NCBI GenBank assembly: GCA_002011425.1
Contig: MTNJ01000015.1
Coordinates: forward strand, 1-63,099
Direction of reading: 5' to 3'
Source of the DNA: Candidatus Acetothermia bacterium JdFR-48
GTDB lineage: Bacteria > Bipolaricaulota > Bipolaricaulia > Bipolaricaulales > Bipolaricaulaceae
Length of the DNA stretch: 63,099 nt
The notes under the pieces were generated by a model. It did no database searches, had not been told where the DNA came from, and was given only the letters and a program-made list of their open reading frames with translations. The translations under genes were made by a program, and so were the position numbers. Position 1 is the first letter of the stretch; every line of letters starts with the position of its first letter. Shown here one piece after another: positions 36,344 through 45,578 of the stretch.

Positions 36344-37309
36344 ATGTGTAAAGCTTTATTCATTATCTTTACCTTCGGTCTATATGCCTTAGCCCGGTGG
36401 CATTACCGCGTTGATGTTGAATACCGTGAGGGCGACCGGGATCTACGGGAGCCCTATTTGTTGAGGGAAATGGCGAGGCCGAACTACGATGCCGAAAATC
36501 CGCCTTGGTACACTTATTCGATATGCCCCGGAAGCCATCGCAGAGGGGTCGTTGACCTGAACGGGCGTAGCGTGCTCGTGGCTATAGGTGAAGCGGACTT
36601 CGATGGGGTTTTCACCGCAGAGGAGCTCTGGATCGCCGTGGATACCGATGGCGATGGAGAAATCTCCTTTTATCCGTACGAGATCTTCCGCCCAGGGGAA
36701 CCGGTGCACCTCGACAGAACCCTATATGAAGTGAGCTTCGTCTCACCGAGCGGGAGGTACATCCAGCTACGGGCAATTGGGGAGGAACCCTATCCGTTGC
36801 CTATCCTCTCGGTCGGCCGTGTATTTCCCGATTTAAAGGCCGAGGATATCTTCGGGATGGACTTTTCCCTCGCGGAACTGCGCGGTCATATAGTGGTGCT
36901 CTTCTTCATGCAAGAAAGTTTTTTGAAATTCATCTGTGAAAAGGACGGTACAGGAGCGTGTCCCAATCGGTGGTCCCACGTCTGCCATCGACACCGCTTG
37001 ATCGCCGAGCTTTTCTCGGACGACCCCTACGTGAAAGTGGTCGTCGTTTTGACCGGTAGAGTCCCGCCCTCCTTGGAGGAATGGAGAGGCCAGGCCCTCG
37101 ACTGGACCGTCGTCTGGGCCCCTTGGGCTGCGGAAGATTACAGGGTCGGTACCCAAGCGTTCGTCATCGACGAAGCCGGGGTTATCCGCTATAGGGACGA
37201 GCTCACCGCTCATTGTTTCAGCCGTTGGGCTTGCCCCCGCTATGAGACCTCTTATGCGAACTCGTTCGACATCCTTTGCGCTGTGAAAAGGCTCAAAAAG
37301 GGTTATTGA
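36344..37309 (+). CDS. membrane-anchored redoxin-like protein with EF-hand-like loop
   Basis: The 321-aa protein starts with a hydrophobic segment (MCKALFIIFTFGLYALA). An EF-hand-like calcium loop, DTDGDGEISFYPYE, sits at residues 100-113. From about residue 155 there is a TlpA/redoxin-like thioredoxin fold (VGRVFPDLKAEDIFG, LAELRGHIVVLFFMQ, TQAFVIDEAGVIRYRD). The usual CxxC is missing: the active-site region instead has Cys198, Cys206 and Cys214 in an expanded loop. AAGGGGT precedes the ATG, and the gene sits 9 nt after the 13-Cys gene, suggesting it folds or modifies that product. It overlaps trmB tail-to-tail by 7 bp. Confidence 0.65.
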   Translation: MCKALFIIFTFGLYALARWHYRVDVEYREGDRDLREPYLLREMARPNYDAENPPWYTYSICPGSHRRGVVDLNGRSVLVAIGEADFDGVFTAEELWIAVDTDGDGEISFYPYEIFRPGEPVHLDRTLYEVSFVSPSGRYIQLRAIGEEPYPLPILSVGRVFPDLKAEDIFGMDFSLAELRGHIVVLFFMQESFLKFICEKDGTGACPNRWSHVCHRHRLIAELFSDDPYVKVVVVLTGRVPPSLEEWRGQALDWTVVWAPWAAEDYRVGTQAFVIDEAGVIRYRDELTAHCFSRWACPRYETSYANSFDILCAVKRLKKGY

Positions 37310-38238
37310 TCACCCCGTTGTAAGGCCTCGGCCACGGCGAAGACGGCGCGCTTCACCGCCGGGGTGCGGAAGGGGACCGTGGCCCCGTCCAGCTGCACGA
37401 TCCATCCTTTCCGGTCCCGGGAAACGGAGATGAAGAACTGTTGGTGGAATTCACCGTCGGCGGCGAACGCCCGCAGGAGCACCTCGTCCCCCTGGGGGGC
37501 CACGAAGGCCTCCTTGACCACCAATGCCCCCTGGGGCCAGACCTCCTTCAGGCCCGCGACCTTCGGGATATCCTCCTTTTCCAAGTCGGTCTTCAACCGT
37601 GCGTGGGGCATCTTTCCCTCCGCGATCCGCTCCACCGCGGCCGCGGCCTCCTTCTCGGCCACGAGCCGGTATATCGCGAGCCCCTTGGACCGCCACTTGC
37701 GCTCGTAGCGGGTCCGGGGCTCCCCCCCCACTTCGTACGGACCCCGGATCCTAAAGCATCCGGTGGCCGCGAGGTTGTTCCGGGCTTCCTCGGTGAAGGA
37801 CAGGGCGTCGGTGGCGAGGATGAACCTCCCGCCCGGCTCCAGCACCGCCGCCAGGGTCCGGGCGAACCCCTCGTCCACCAGACGCCGCTCAGCGTGGCGG
37901 GCCTTGGGCCAGGGGCAGGGGAAGTTGACGATGACCTCCTGGACGGAGCCATTCGCGAACAGCTCCCGCAGGCCGAAGCGCCCGTCCAGCCGCACCACCC
38001 GGATGTTCGCGAGCCCGGCGGCGTGGAACTTCCGGCAGGCCTTCTCGATGCAGGTCAAGGTGAGCTCGAACCCCACGTAATCGTTCTCCGGATGCCGCGC
38101 CGCCTCCTCGGCCAGGAACTCCCCGTTCCCGAACCCGATCTCCACGATAAGGGGCGCTTCCCTCCCAAACACCCAACGCCAGTCGGGGGGAAGCCCGGCG
38201 AAGAGCCTCGGCTCGATAAGGTACCCCGCGAACTCCAT
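37303..38238 (-). CDS. trmB: tRNA (guanine-N7)-methyltransferase with C-terminal extension
   Basis: TrmB methylates G46 of tRNA. The 311-aa protein has the SAM site LIVEIGFGNGEFLAE, DYVGFELTLTCIEKA and the catalytic segment NFPCPWPKARHAERRLV (usually PDPWPKxRH). The first ~200 residues cover the usual methyltransferase; a further ~100-residue domain (from about PHARLKTDLEKEDIPKVAGL) follows, as in some thermophile TrmB proteins. No Shine-Dalgarno is evident at the ATG 38238. It is divergent from the M20 deacetylase gene. Confidence 0.9.
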   Translation of the reverse strand: MEFAGYLIEPRLFAGLPPDWRWVFGREAPLIVEIGFGNGEFLAEEAARHPENDYVGFELTLTCIEKACRKFHAAGLANIRVVRLDGRFGLRELFANGSVQEVIVNFPCPWPKARHAERRLVDEGFARTLAAVLEPGGRFILATDALSFTEEARNNLAATGCFRIRGPYEVGGEPRTRYERKWRSKGLAIYRLVAEKEAAAAVERIAEGKMPHARLKTDLEKEDIPKVAGLKEVWPQGALVVKEAFVAPQGDEVLLRAFAADGEFHQQFFISVSRDRKGWIVQLDGATVPFRTPAVKRAVFAVAEALQRGDQ

Positions 38239-38279
38239 TCGCCCAAGCTTAACCCATCCCCCGGTAAAATGGGGCCGCC

Positions 38280-39350
38280 ATGGTCTGGGATCTGGCCGAG
38301 ATCGCCCTGGAGATCATGCGGCCCCACACCACCTCGGGCCGCGAGTGGCTGATCGAGGATTTCCTCGTGGAACGGCTGCGGGAGGCGGGCCTGGAGGTGC
38401 GGCTGCAGGAGGTCCCCGGGGTGGGGGACAACATCATCGCCCGCCGTGGGGAGGGCGGCTTCCTCATCGTCACCCACCTCGACGTCTATCCCTACCTCAC
38501 ACCCGAGATCCAGGAACCGTGGGTGGAGGAGGGCGTGCTCCACGGCCGGGGCGCGGTGGACACCAAGGGCCAGATCGCGGCGCTGCTTCTGGCCCTGCAG
38601 GAAAGCGAGGGTCCCGTGGAGGTGGCCCTGGTGGTGGACGAGGAGCTGGAGGGACGAGGATCCCGGGTGCTGGAGGTCCCCCCGGGATGCCGGGGGGCGG
38701 TGGTGTTGGAGCCCACGGAGCTCGCCATCTGCACCGCCGAGGCGGGGACGTTGGAGGTGCGGGTGGTGACCCGGGGGAAGGAAGCCCACGGTTCCGCCCC
38801 CTGGGCCGGCGACAACGCGGTGGAGAAGGCCATCCGGCTCTACAACAAACTCCTCGGCGCATCGTTCCTCAAGCACCGCCACCCCCTCTTCCCCCACGGG
38901 GCGTGGGTGAACATCGGCCGCATCGAGGGGGGCTACGACGCCATGGTGGTCCCGAGCTCCTGCTCCATACACCTCGAGATCGGCTTCGCCCCGGGGCTCT
39001 CCGCGGATGCGGTGGAGGACGAGGTGGAAGAGATCCTCGCCGAGGCCGAGACCATGGAGGTCCTGGACTTCTCCCCCCCGTGGGAAACCCCGCCCGACGC
39101 GGCGGTGATCCTCGCGCTGGAGGGAGCGTTTCGCCGGGCCACGGGCAAGGATCCTCGCAGGGCGGGGATGCCCTCCTGGACCGACGCCTCGAACCTCCAC
39201 AAGAAGGGGGTCCCCACTGTGGTCTTCGGAGCGGGGAAGTTAGAAGTGGCCCATACTCCCTGGGAATCCGTGTCTATCCGCGAGCTAGAAAAACTCTCCG
39301 CGGTCCTCAAAGCCCTTGTCGATTCTCCGCCTGCTCGGAGGACTGTCTAG
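38280..39350 (+). CDS. M20-family deacetylase/desuccinylase (ArgE/DapE/LysK group)
   Basis: The 356-aa metallohydrolase has the zinc motif FLIVTHLDVYPY, HGRGAVDTKGQIAALLLALQ, the catalytic DEELEGRGS, VVLEPTELAICTAE and a closing VVFGAGKLEVAHTPWESV. The group removes acyl groups from ornithine, lysine or diaminopimelate intermediates; the compact length is near LysK and thermophile ArgE forms. There is no Shine-Dalgarno; TAAAAT at 38265-38270 ends 10 nt before the ATG, suggesting a leaderless mRNA. Converges with tyrS. Confidence 0.85.
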   Translation: MVWDLAEIALEIMRPHTTSGREWLIEDFLVERLREAGLEVRLQEVPGVGDNIIARRGEGGFLIVTHLDVYPYLTPEIQEPWVEEGVLHGRGAVDTKGQIAALLLALQESEGPVEVALVVDEELEGRGSRVLEVPPGCRGAVVLEPTELAICTAEAGTLEVRVVTRGKEAHGSAPWAGDNAVEKAIRLYNKLLGASFLKHRHPLFPHGAWVNIGRIEGGYDAMVVPSSCSIHLEIGFAPGLSADAVEDEVEEILAEAETMEVLDFSPPWETPPDAAVILALEGAFRRATGKDPRRAGMPSWTDASNLHKKGVPTVVFGAGKLEVAHTPWESVSIRELEKLSAVLKALVDSPPARRTV

Positions 39351-39365
39351 CCAACTGGTTTGGGG

Positions 39366-40577
39366 TTAGGAGATCGGAAGAATCTTGGCGAACCGGCGCC
39401 GCCCCACCCGGAGGACCAGGGGTTCCTTCAACTCGATCCGCGCTTCCCGGGAGGTGACCTTCTCGCCGTTTATCCACACCCCGCCCTGTTCCACCAGCCG
39501 CCGGGCCTCCGAGCGCGAGGAGACGAGCCCCGAAGCGGAGAGGAGATCGATGATCCACACCGTCCCCGCTTCGTCCAGGAGCTCTCTCGGGACCTTTATC
39601 TCCGACATCTGCTCGGGTGGCTTCTCCTCCTCGAACACCCGCTCGAAGTAGTGCCGGGCGCAGTCCGCAGCCCCTGGTCCGTGAAACTGGGCCACGATCT
39701 CCCAAGCGAGCTTTTTCTTCGCCTCCTTGGGGTGTAAGTCTCTTACCTTATCCCACGGGATATCGGTGAGAAGCGCGAAGTACTGGGGCATCAGGTCGTC
39801 AGGGAGGGACATGATCTTTCCGAACTGCTCCTCCGGGGGCTCCGCGATCCCGATATAGTTCCCCCGGGATTGGGACATAGCATGTACCCCATCCGTGCCG
39901 ATGAGAAGGGGCATAGTGAGGATCACCTGGGGGTCTTGGCCGTATTCCCGTTGGATCTCACGGCCGATGAGCAGGTTGAACCGCTGGTCCGAGCCCCCGA
40001 GCTCGACGTCGGCCTGGATGGCCACCGAGTCGTAAGCCTGGGCCAAAGGATATAGGAACTCCATGATGGTGATGGGGACTCCCTCCTCGAACCGGCGTTT
40101 GAAATCGTCCCGCTCCAGCATCCGCGCCACGGTGTACTTGGAGGTCAATACGATCACGTCCTCGAAAGTGAGCTTGCCCAGCCACTCGGAGTTGTAACGG
40201 ACCTCGGTCTTTTGGGGATCGAGGATCTTGAATGCCTGCTCCGTGTAGGAGGCCATGTTGCGTTCAATCTCATCGGGGGACATGGGCGGGCGGGTCTTGG
40301 ACCGTCCCGAGGGATCCCCGATTCGACGGGTGAAGTCGCCGACCACGAGGACTGCGATATGCCCCAGGTCCTGGAAGATCCGGAGCTTGCGCAGGACCAC
40401 GGCGTGTCCCAGGGTGAGGTGGGGGGCCGAGGGATCGATCCCGAGCTTTACCCGGAGGGGCGTCCCCTCGTGGTAGTAGCGCTCGAGTTTCCGGGCGAGC
40501 TCCTCTACGGGAAGGAGGGTCTCGGCGTTCCTCTTTATAAGCTCGATGTCACGCTTGAGCTGCTCGGAGATGTCCAT
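39366..40577 (-). CDS. tyrS: tyrosyl-tRNA synthetase (TyrRZ-like)
   Basis: The 403-aa class I synthetase has the HIGH-like PSAPHLTLGHAVVLRKL, the tyrosine site YPLAQAYDSVAIQADVELGG with SDQRFNLLIGRE, and a C-terminal S4 RNA-binding domain (SSRSEARRLVEQGGVWINGE). The KMSKS loop is unusual: it reads AMSQSRGNYIGI, lacking both usual lysines. The ATG at 40577 is set by CTGAAGGAGGATCG; the frame opens earlier without a site. It begins 10 nt after gyrA, so the two are co-transcribed. Confidence 0.94.
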   Translation of the reverse strand: MDISEQLKRDIELIKRNAETLLPVEELARKLERYYHEGTPLRVKLGIDPSAPHLTLGHAVVLRKLRIFQDLGHIAVLVVGDFTRRIGDPSGRSKTRPPMSPDEIERNMASYTEQAFKILDPQKTEVRYNSEWLGKLTFEDVIVLTSKYTVARMLERDDFKRRFEEGVPITIMEFLYPLAQAYDSVAIQADVELGGSDQRFNLLIGREIQREYGQDPQVILTMPLLIGTDGVHAMSQSRGNYIGIAEPPEEQFGKIMSLPDDLMPQYFALLTDIPWDKVRDLHPKEAKKKLAWEIVAQFHGPGAADCARHYFERVFEEEKPPEQMSEIKVPRELLDEAGTVWIIDLLSASGLVSSRSEARRLVEQGGVWINGEKVTSREARIELKEPLVLRVGRRRFAKILPIS

Positions 40578-40587
40578 CGATCCTCCT

Positions 40588-42981
40588 TCAGACGATGACC
40601 ACCGAGGCCACCCGGTCACCGTCACCAAGGCGCATCAACCGCACCCCCCGCGCGTAGCGGGAGAAGGCCGAGACCTCGTCCACCGGGAAACGGATGACTT
40701 TCCCCTTGGCGGTGGAGACGAGGGCCTCGGCCCCGGGTGGGACGGGGACTACGGCCACCAACGGCCCCGCGGTCTCGTCGAGCTTAATGGCGATGACGCC
40801 CTTGCCGCCGCGGCCCTGGAGGGGAAATTCGTCGGGAACAATGCGTTTCCCGTAGCCGTTCGCCGTGACGAAGAGGAGGTATTTCGGAGGCGTCCCCGCC
40901 GGCCACCACACCATCCCCACCACCGAATCCCCTCCATCGAGCCGGACCCCGATCACCCCCTTGGAGGGGCGCCGGGTCAAGCGGACCTCCTCCTCCCGGA
41001 AGCGAATGGCCTTCCCTTGGGCGGTGGCGATGAGGACCTCGCCCTTCCCGCGGCTGATCAGGGCCTCCACAAGCCGGTCGGTGTCCACGGCGGTGTAGGC
41101 GGTGATCCCCTTGGAGTGGGCATTGGCGTAGTCGGAGAGGCGGTTACGGTTCACGATTCCCCGCCGGGTGACGAAGAGACAGTAGCCCCTCGAATAGTCC
41201 TCCACCGCCAGGGCGGCGCGGATCTCCTCCTCCTGGGCGACCTCCAAGTACTGGCGCAGGTTCTTCCCGGTGGAATCGCGGTTCCCGACGGGGAGGCGGC
41301 TGAGGGGGAGCTTGAACACCTTGGCCATATCGGTGAAGAGGAGGAGGTCGCGGTAAGTATCGGCGGGTACCATCACCCGGAGGAAGTCGCCCTCCTTCGT
41401 ACGAATGCCGATCACGCCCTTCCCGCCGCGCCCCTGGGCCCGGAAAGCGTCGCGTTCAGTCACGTTGATGTAGCCCTTCGCAGTGACGGCGACGAGCACC
41501 TCTTTTCGGGGGACGATGGGCTCCTCTAATACCTCTTCGGCCTCGGACACGATCTCGGTGCGGCGCTCGTCCCCGTACTTCCCGGCGATCTGGGCTAGCT
41601 CCTCGTGGATGATCCGGTCGCGCACCTTCGGGTCGGCGAGGATCGCCTCATACTCGGCGATCTTGACTTTGAGCTCTGCTAGTTCCTTATCGATCGCCTG
41701 GCGTTCCATCCGGGTGAGCTGGGAGAGGCGCATCTTGAGGACGGCGTCGGCCTGGCGGTCCATGAGGCCAATCTCCGCCACCAAGAGAACCTTCGCCTCC
41801 TCGGAGTCCTTGGCGGAGCGAACGATTTCCACCACCTCATCGAGCCGTTCCAAGGCCTTCCGGAAGCCCTCCAGGATCTCGGCACGCTCCTTGGCCTGGC
41901 GCAGGCGATACCGGGTGCGGCGATCCACCACCTGGCGGCGGAAGTCGAGGAACACCCGCAGGAGAGTGGGGAGGGAGAGGACCCGTGGGGCGCCGTCCAC
42001 GATCACGAGGAAGTGACAGGAGTAAGTGCGTTCTAGGGGCGTGAGCTTGAAGAGCCTGTATAAGATCGCATAGGGGTTGGCGCCTTTCTTCAGTTCCACA
42101 ACGATTCGCAGACCCTCGCGATCGGATTCATCGCGCAGGTCCGCGATCCCCTCTATCTCGCCGGACTTGACCTTGGCGGCGATGGACTCCAAGATGGCGG
42201 ATTTCCGTACTTGGTAAGGAATCTCCGTGATCACAATCCGATTCTCGTCCACGTAGGTGCGGGCACGCACCCGGAAGCGACCTACACCTGTCTGATAGGC
42301 CTTTTTTATCCCGTCCCGCCCCACGATGAGGCCCCCGGTGGGGAAGTCCGGTCCGGGGATGAACGGGAGGAGCTCCTCTACCGTGGCGTCGGGGTGCTCG
42401 AGGACGTAGAGGGTGGCTTGGATGAGCTCGCGGAGATTGTGGGGCGGAATTTGGGTGGTCATCCCCACGGATATCCCCCAGGCGCCGTTGGCGAGGACGT
42501 GGGGGAACTTGGCGGGGAGGACTTCCGGCTCTTTCAGGGAGTCGTCGAAGTTGGGCACGAACTCGACCGTCTCTTCTGAGAGTTCCTCGAAAAACTCCAT
42601 GGCAATGGGGGCAAGACGCGCCTCGGTGTAACGCATGGCGGCTGGCTCGTCCCCGTCGATGGAGCCGAAGTTCCCTTGGCCGTCCACCAGCGGGTAACGG
42701 GTGGAGAACGGTTGGGCCATGTTGACGAGGGCCTCGTAGACGGCCATGTCGCCATGGGGGTGGTACTTGCCCAGGGTCTCGCCCACGATACGGGCGGCCT
42801 TCTTGTGGGGCCTGCCCGGCGTGAGGCCGAGCTCCTTCATAGTATAGAGGATGCGGCGCTGAACCGGCTTGAGCCCGTCTCTGACGTCAGGGATGGCGCG
42901 TCCACGGATCACGGAAATGGCATAGTCGATATACGACTGTTCCATCTCTTCTTCTATGAAAGTTACCTCAATCTTCCCCAT
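40588..42981 (-). CDS. gyrA: DNA gyrase subunit A
   Basis: The 797-aa GyrA cleaves and rejoins DNA via the tyrosine in [10 protein letters not shown]. The winged-helix region reads [16 protein letters not shown] and [20 protein letters not shown]. The C-terminal beta-pinwheel carries the GyrA-box [12 protein letters not shown] and a second QGRGGKG copy, supporting gyrase rather than topoisomerase IV. The ATG at 42981 follows TGGAGGCTTCG. In the quinolone pocket the usual Ser83 and Asp87 (E. coli numbering) are Met and Glu. tyrS follows 10 nt downstream. Confidence 0.96.
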   Translation of the reverse strand: MGKIEVTFIEEEMEQSYIDYAISVIRGRAIPDVRDGLKPVQRRILYTMKELGLTPGRPHKKAARIVGETLGKYHPHGDMAVYEALVNMAQPFSTRYPLVDGQGNFGSIDGDEPAAMRYTEARLAPIAMEFFEELSEETVEFVPNFDDSLKEPEVLPAKFPHVLANGAWGISVGMTTQIPPHNLRELIQATLYVLEHPDATVEELLPFIPGPDFPTGGLIVGRDGIKKAYQTGVGRFRVRARTYVDENRIVITEIPYQVRKSAILESIAAKVKSGEIEGIADLRDESDREGLRIVVELKKGANPYAILYRLFKLTPLERTYSCHFLVIVDGAPRVLSLPTLLRVFLDFRRQVVDRRTRYRLRQAKERAEILEGFRKALERLDEVVEIVRSAKDSEEAKVLLVAEIGLMDRQADAVLKMRLSQLTRMERQAIDKELAELKVKIAEYEAILADPKVRDRIIHEELAQIAGKYGDERRTEIVSEAEEVLEEPIVPRKEVLVAVTAKGYINVTERDAFRAQGRGGKGVIGIRTKEGDFLRVMVPADTYRDLLLFTDMAKVFKLPLSRLPVGNRDSTGKNLRQYLEVAQEEEIRAALAVEDYSRGYCLFVTRRGIVNRNRLSDYANAHSKGITAYTAVDTDRLVEALISRGKGEVLIATAQGKAIRFREEEVRLTRRPSKGVIGVRLDGGDSVVGMVWWPAGTPPKYLLFVTANGYGKRIVPDEFPLQGRGGKGVIAIKLDETAGPLVAVVPVPPGAEALVSTAKGKVIRFPVDEVSAFSRYARGVRLMRLGDGDRVASVVIV

Positions 42982-42997
42982 CGAAGCCTCCACATCG

Positions 42998-43026
42998 ATA
43001 TTAAGGAATTTGCGATAGCATCTCAA
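42998..43026 (-). promoter_or_regulatory. sigma70-type promoter of gyrA-tyrS
   Basis: On the minus strand TTGAGA (43026-43021) and TAATAT (43003-42998) are separated by exactly 17 nt. The predicted start is near 42991, only about 10 nt before the gyrA ATG. Confidence 0.7.
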
Positions 43027-43160
43027 GTTTTACGTGGTGAAGCATGGTCAATGCGGGGTGACAAATACGGGTCTTTTGGCGGATAGGTGGTTGATGCCAA
43101 CGTGTGCAAAACGTATAAGTTCGATTGTGTCCTTGTTCATCACTCGTAATATATCACGGT

Positions 43161-43166
43161 TATAAT
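43161..43166 (+). promoter_or_regulatory. probable -10 element of the transketolase gene
   Basis: A perfect TATAAT lies 28 nt before the ATG. The best -35 candidate, TTGTTC at 43133-43138, is 22 nt away, so the -35 is doubtful. Confidence 0.45.
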
Positions 43167-43193
43167 CCCCTCTGTATTCCGAAGGGAGGGAGA

Positions 43194-45254
43194 ATGGCGA
43201 TGAAGACCGCGCTCGACGAGCGCTGCATAAATGCGATCCGATTTCTCTCCGCAGACATGATTCAGGAGGCCAATTCCGGCCACCCGGGGCTGCCCCTCGG
43301 GGCGGCCCCCACGGCCTACGTCCTCTGGACGAGACACCTGAAGCACAATCCGAGGGACCCCCAGTGGTTCAACCGCGATCGGTTCGTGCTCTCGGCGGGC
43401 CACGGCTCGGCGATGTTATACGCTCTCCTCTACCTCACTGGCTACGACCTCCCCCTCGAGGAGTTGAAGCGCTTCCGCCGGTGGGGGAGCAGAACCCCGG
43501 GCCATCCCGAAGCGGACTGCGCCCCGGGAGTGGAGGTAACCACCGGCCCTTTGGGACAAGGGATCTCTATGGCGGTGGGGATGGCTATTGCCGAGGCCCA
43601 CCTCGCCGCCGTCTTCAACCGCCCCGGATACGTGATCGTCGACCACTACACTTATGTCCTCGCCTCCGACGGCGACCTCATGGAGGGGGTATGCGCCGAG
43701 GCCTGTTCCCTGGCCGGACACCTCAAGCTCGGCAAATTGATCGTCCTCTTCGACGATAACCGCGTATCGCTCGCCGGGACTACCGACCTTACCTTCACCG
43801 AGGACGTGCTCGCGCGCTTCGCCGCCTACGGCTGGCACACCCAGCGGGTGGAAGATGGAAACGACATCGAGGCCATCGATGCCGCCATCCGGGATGCCAA
43901 GGAGGTCGAGGACAAGCCTTCCATCATTGCAATCCGCACCGTGATCGGCTACGGTGCCCCCACGAAACAGGGGACGTACAAGGTCCACGGCGCCCCCCTG
44001 GGGGAGGAGGAGCTCCGGGCTGCCAAGGAACGCCTTGGCTGGCCGGCCGAGCCCAAGTTCTACGTGCCCGACGACGTCCTCGCGCACTTCCGGTGTGCCG
44101 TCGAGCGGGGAGAGAGGTGGAAGGCGGAGTGGGAGGAGCACTTCGAGCGTTACCAGGCGGAGTTCCCGGGGCTCGCCGCCGAACTCGAGCGCCGCATCCG
44201 CGGCGAGCTCCCCACGGGTTGGGATGAGGGGCTTCCGAAATTCCCGCCCGACGAGGTGGGGATCGCTACCCGCAAGGCCTCGGGAAAGGTCCTCCAGGCC
44301 TTGGGAGAGGCGCTCCCCGAGATCGTTGGGGGCTCGGCGGACCTCAACCCTTCGGTCCACACCGTGCTTCCCGGGAAGGGCGACTTCCAGCCGCCTGGGG
44401 AGAAGCCCGCTGGCGTCCAGGGGGACGCCGGGGGACCGTGGGATTATGCTGGCCGCAACATTCACTTCGGCGTGCGGGAGCACGCTATGGGGGCTATCGC
44501 CAACGGCATCGCCCGCCATGGCGGCCTCATACCGTTCGCTGGCACCTTCCTCGTCTTCTCCGACTACATGCGCCCGCCGATTCGTCTGGCGGCGATGATG
44601 GGCTGCAAGGTGGTCTACGTCTTCACCCACGACTCCATCGGGATCGGCCAGGACGGCCCCACCCACCAGCCGGTGGAGCAGATCGCCTCTTTGCGGGCGG
44701 TACCGGGCCTCGTCGTGATACGGCCCTCCGACGCCAACGAGGTCCGCGAAGCCTGGGTCGTGGCGCTGAAGAGGAAAGGCCCCACGGCCTTGATCTTCAC
44801 CCGCCAGAATCTCCCCGTCCTCGACCGGAGTCGCTACGCCCCTGAGGTGGGGCTCCATAAGGGGGCCTACGTCCTCTGGCAGGAGAAAGAGGGGATGCCA
44901 GACGTAATCCTCATCGCCACCGGCTCAGAGGTCCATGTAGCACTTAAGGCCGCCGAGATCCTCGCGGGGGAGGGAGTGAACCCGCGGGTGGTGGCCATGC
45001 CATCCTGGGAGCTCTTCGAAGCCCAGCCCGAGGAGTACAAACGGAAGGTCCTCCCGCCAGAGGTGAGGGCCCGCGTCGCGGTTGAGGCCGGGGTCGCTCT
45101 CGGCTGGGAGCGCTACGTGGGCATGGAAGGGGCCGTGATATCGGTGGAACGGTACGGGGCGAGCGCCCCGGGGAGCGAGGTCATGGAGAGATTCGGCTTC
45201 ACCCCCGAGAACATTGCCTGCGCAGCCAAAGCGATGATGAGCCGAAAATCCTGA
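43194..45254 (+). CDS. tkt: transketolase
   Basis: The 686-aa thiamine-diphosphate enzyme moves two-carbon units in the non-oxidative pentose phosphate pathway. Motifs are [51 protein letters not shown], the ThDP motif [27 protein letters not shown] and the [18 protein letters not shown] segment. Length is normal for a single-chain enzyme. The ATG at 43194 is preceded by GAAGGGAGGGAG. It is divergent from gyrA and stands alone. Confidence 0.97.
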   Translation: MAMKTALDERCINAIRFLSADMIQEANSGHPGLPLGAAPTAYVLWTRHLKHNPRDPQWFNRDRFVLSAGHGSAMLYALLYLTGYDLPLEELKRFRRWGSRTPGHPEADCAPGVEVTTGPLGQGISMAVGMAIAEAHLAAVFNRPGYVIVDHYTYVLASDGDLMEGVCAEACSLAGHLKLGKLIVLFDDNRVSLAGTTDLTFTEDVLARFAAYGWHTQRVEDGNDIEAIDAAIRDAKEVEDKPSIIAIRTVIGYGAPTKQGTYKVHGAPLGEEELRAAKERLGWPAEPKFYVPDDVLAHFRCAVERGERWKAEWEEHFERYQAEFPGLAAELERRIRGELPTGWDEGLPKFPPDEVGIATRKASGKVLQALGEALPEIVGGSADLNPSVHTVLPGKGDFQPPGEKPAGVQGDAGGPWDYAGRNIHFGVREHAMGAIANGIARHGGLIPFAGTFLVFSDYMRPPIRLAAMMGCKVVYVFTHDSIGIGQDGPTHQPVEQIASLRAVPGLVVIRPSDANEVREAWVVALKRKGPTALIFTRQNLPVLDRSRYAPEVGLHKGAYVLWQEKEGMPDVILIATGSEVHVALKAAEILAGEGVNPRVVAMPSWELFEAQPEEYKRKVLPPEVRARVAVEAGVALGWERYVGMEGAVISVERYGASAPGSEVMERFGFTPENIACAAKAMMSRKS

Positions 45255-45578
45255 TTCTCTAAAGGGACTGTGACCACCGGGTCACCTCGAGCGGATATCT
45301 CGTGATAGTGGATTTAGGGTGGTTGAGGACACTCCCTCGCGGGGCGCTTGTGCGATCGCAAGGGCAATCGAAAAGGTCCGGGGGGATTCACGACCGGGGT
45401 CGTTCTATTTCAGCATGGTTTGCCGCCTCCGGGGGATGAAACTCCCTTCCCAGGCGTGTCCTAATACTAGTCTCCTTCTGAACGAATGGACACGAGGGCA
45501 ATGGTCCCTCGGTCGAGTAAAGGCACTCCGCCGGGGCTACGCGTCGCTGAGCTCAGTCTTAGGAAAATCTGCCCATTT
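45255..45578. other. intergenic stretch without a recognisable gene
   Basis: 324 bp between convergent tkt and the ABC permease. A small inverted repeat GTGACC/GGTCAC at 45270-45285 is not followed by a T-run, so it is not a convincing terminator. No coding signal seen. Confidence 0.5.

Noticed and set aside
35984..37309. True methylamine dehydrogenase light chain and MauD
   Set aside because: Cysteine spacing does not match MauA, and the redoxin lacks the MauD active site; only a loose analogy remains.
38055..39200. 381-residue minus-strand frame opposite the M20 gene
   Set aside because: Antisense shadow; composition is low-complexity His/Gly/Pro and the plus strand encodes a clear M20 enzyme.
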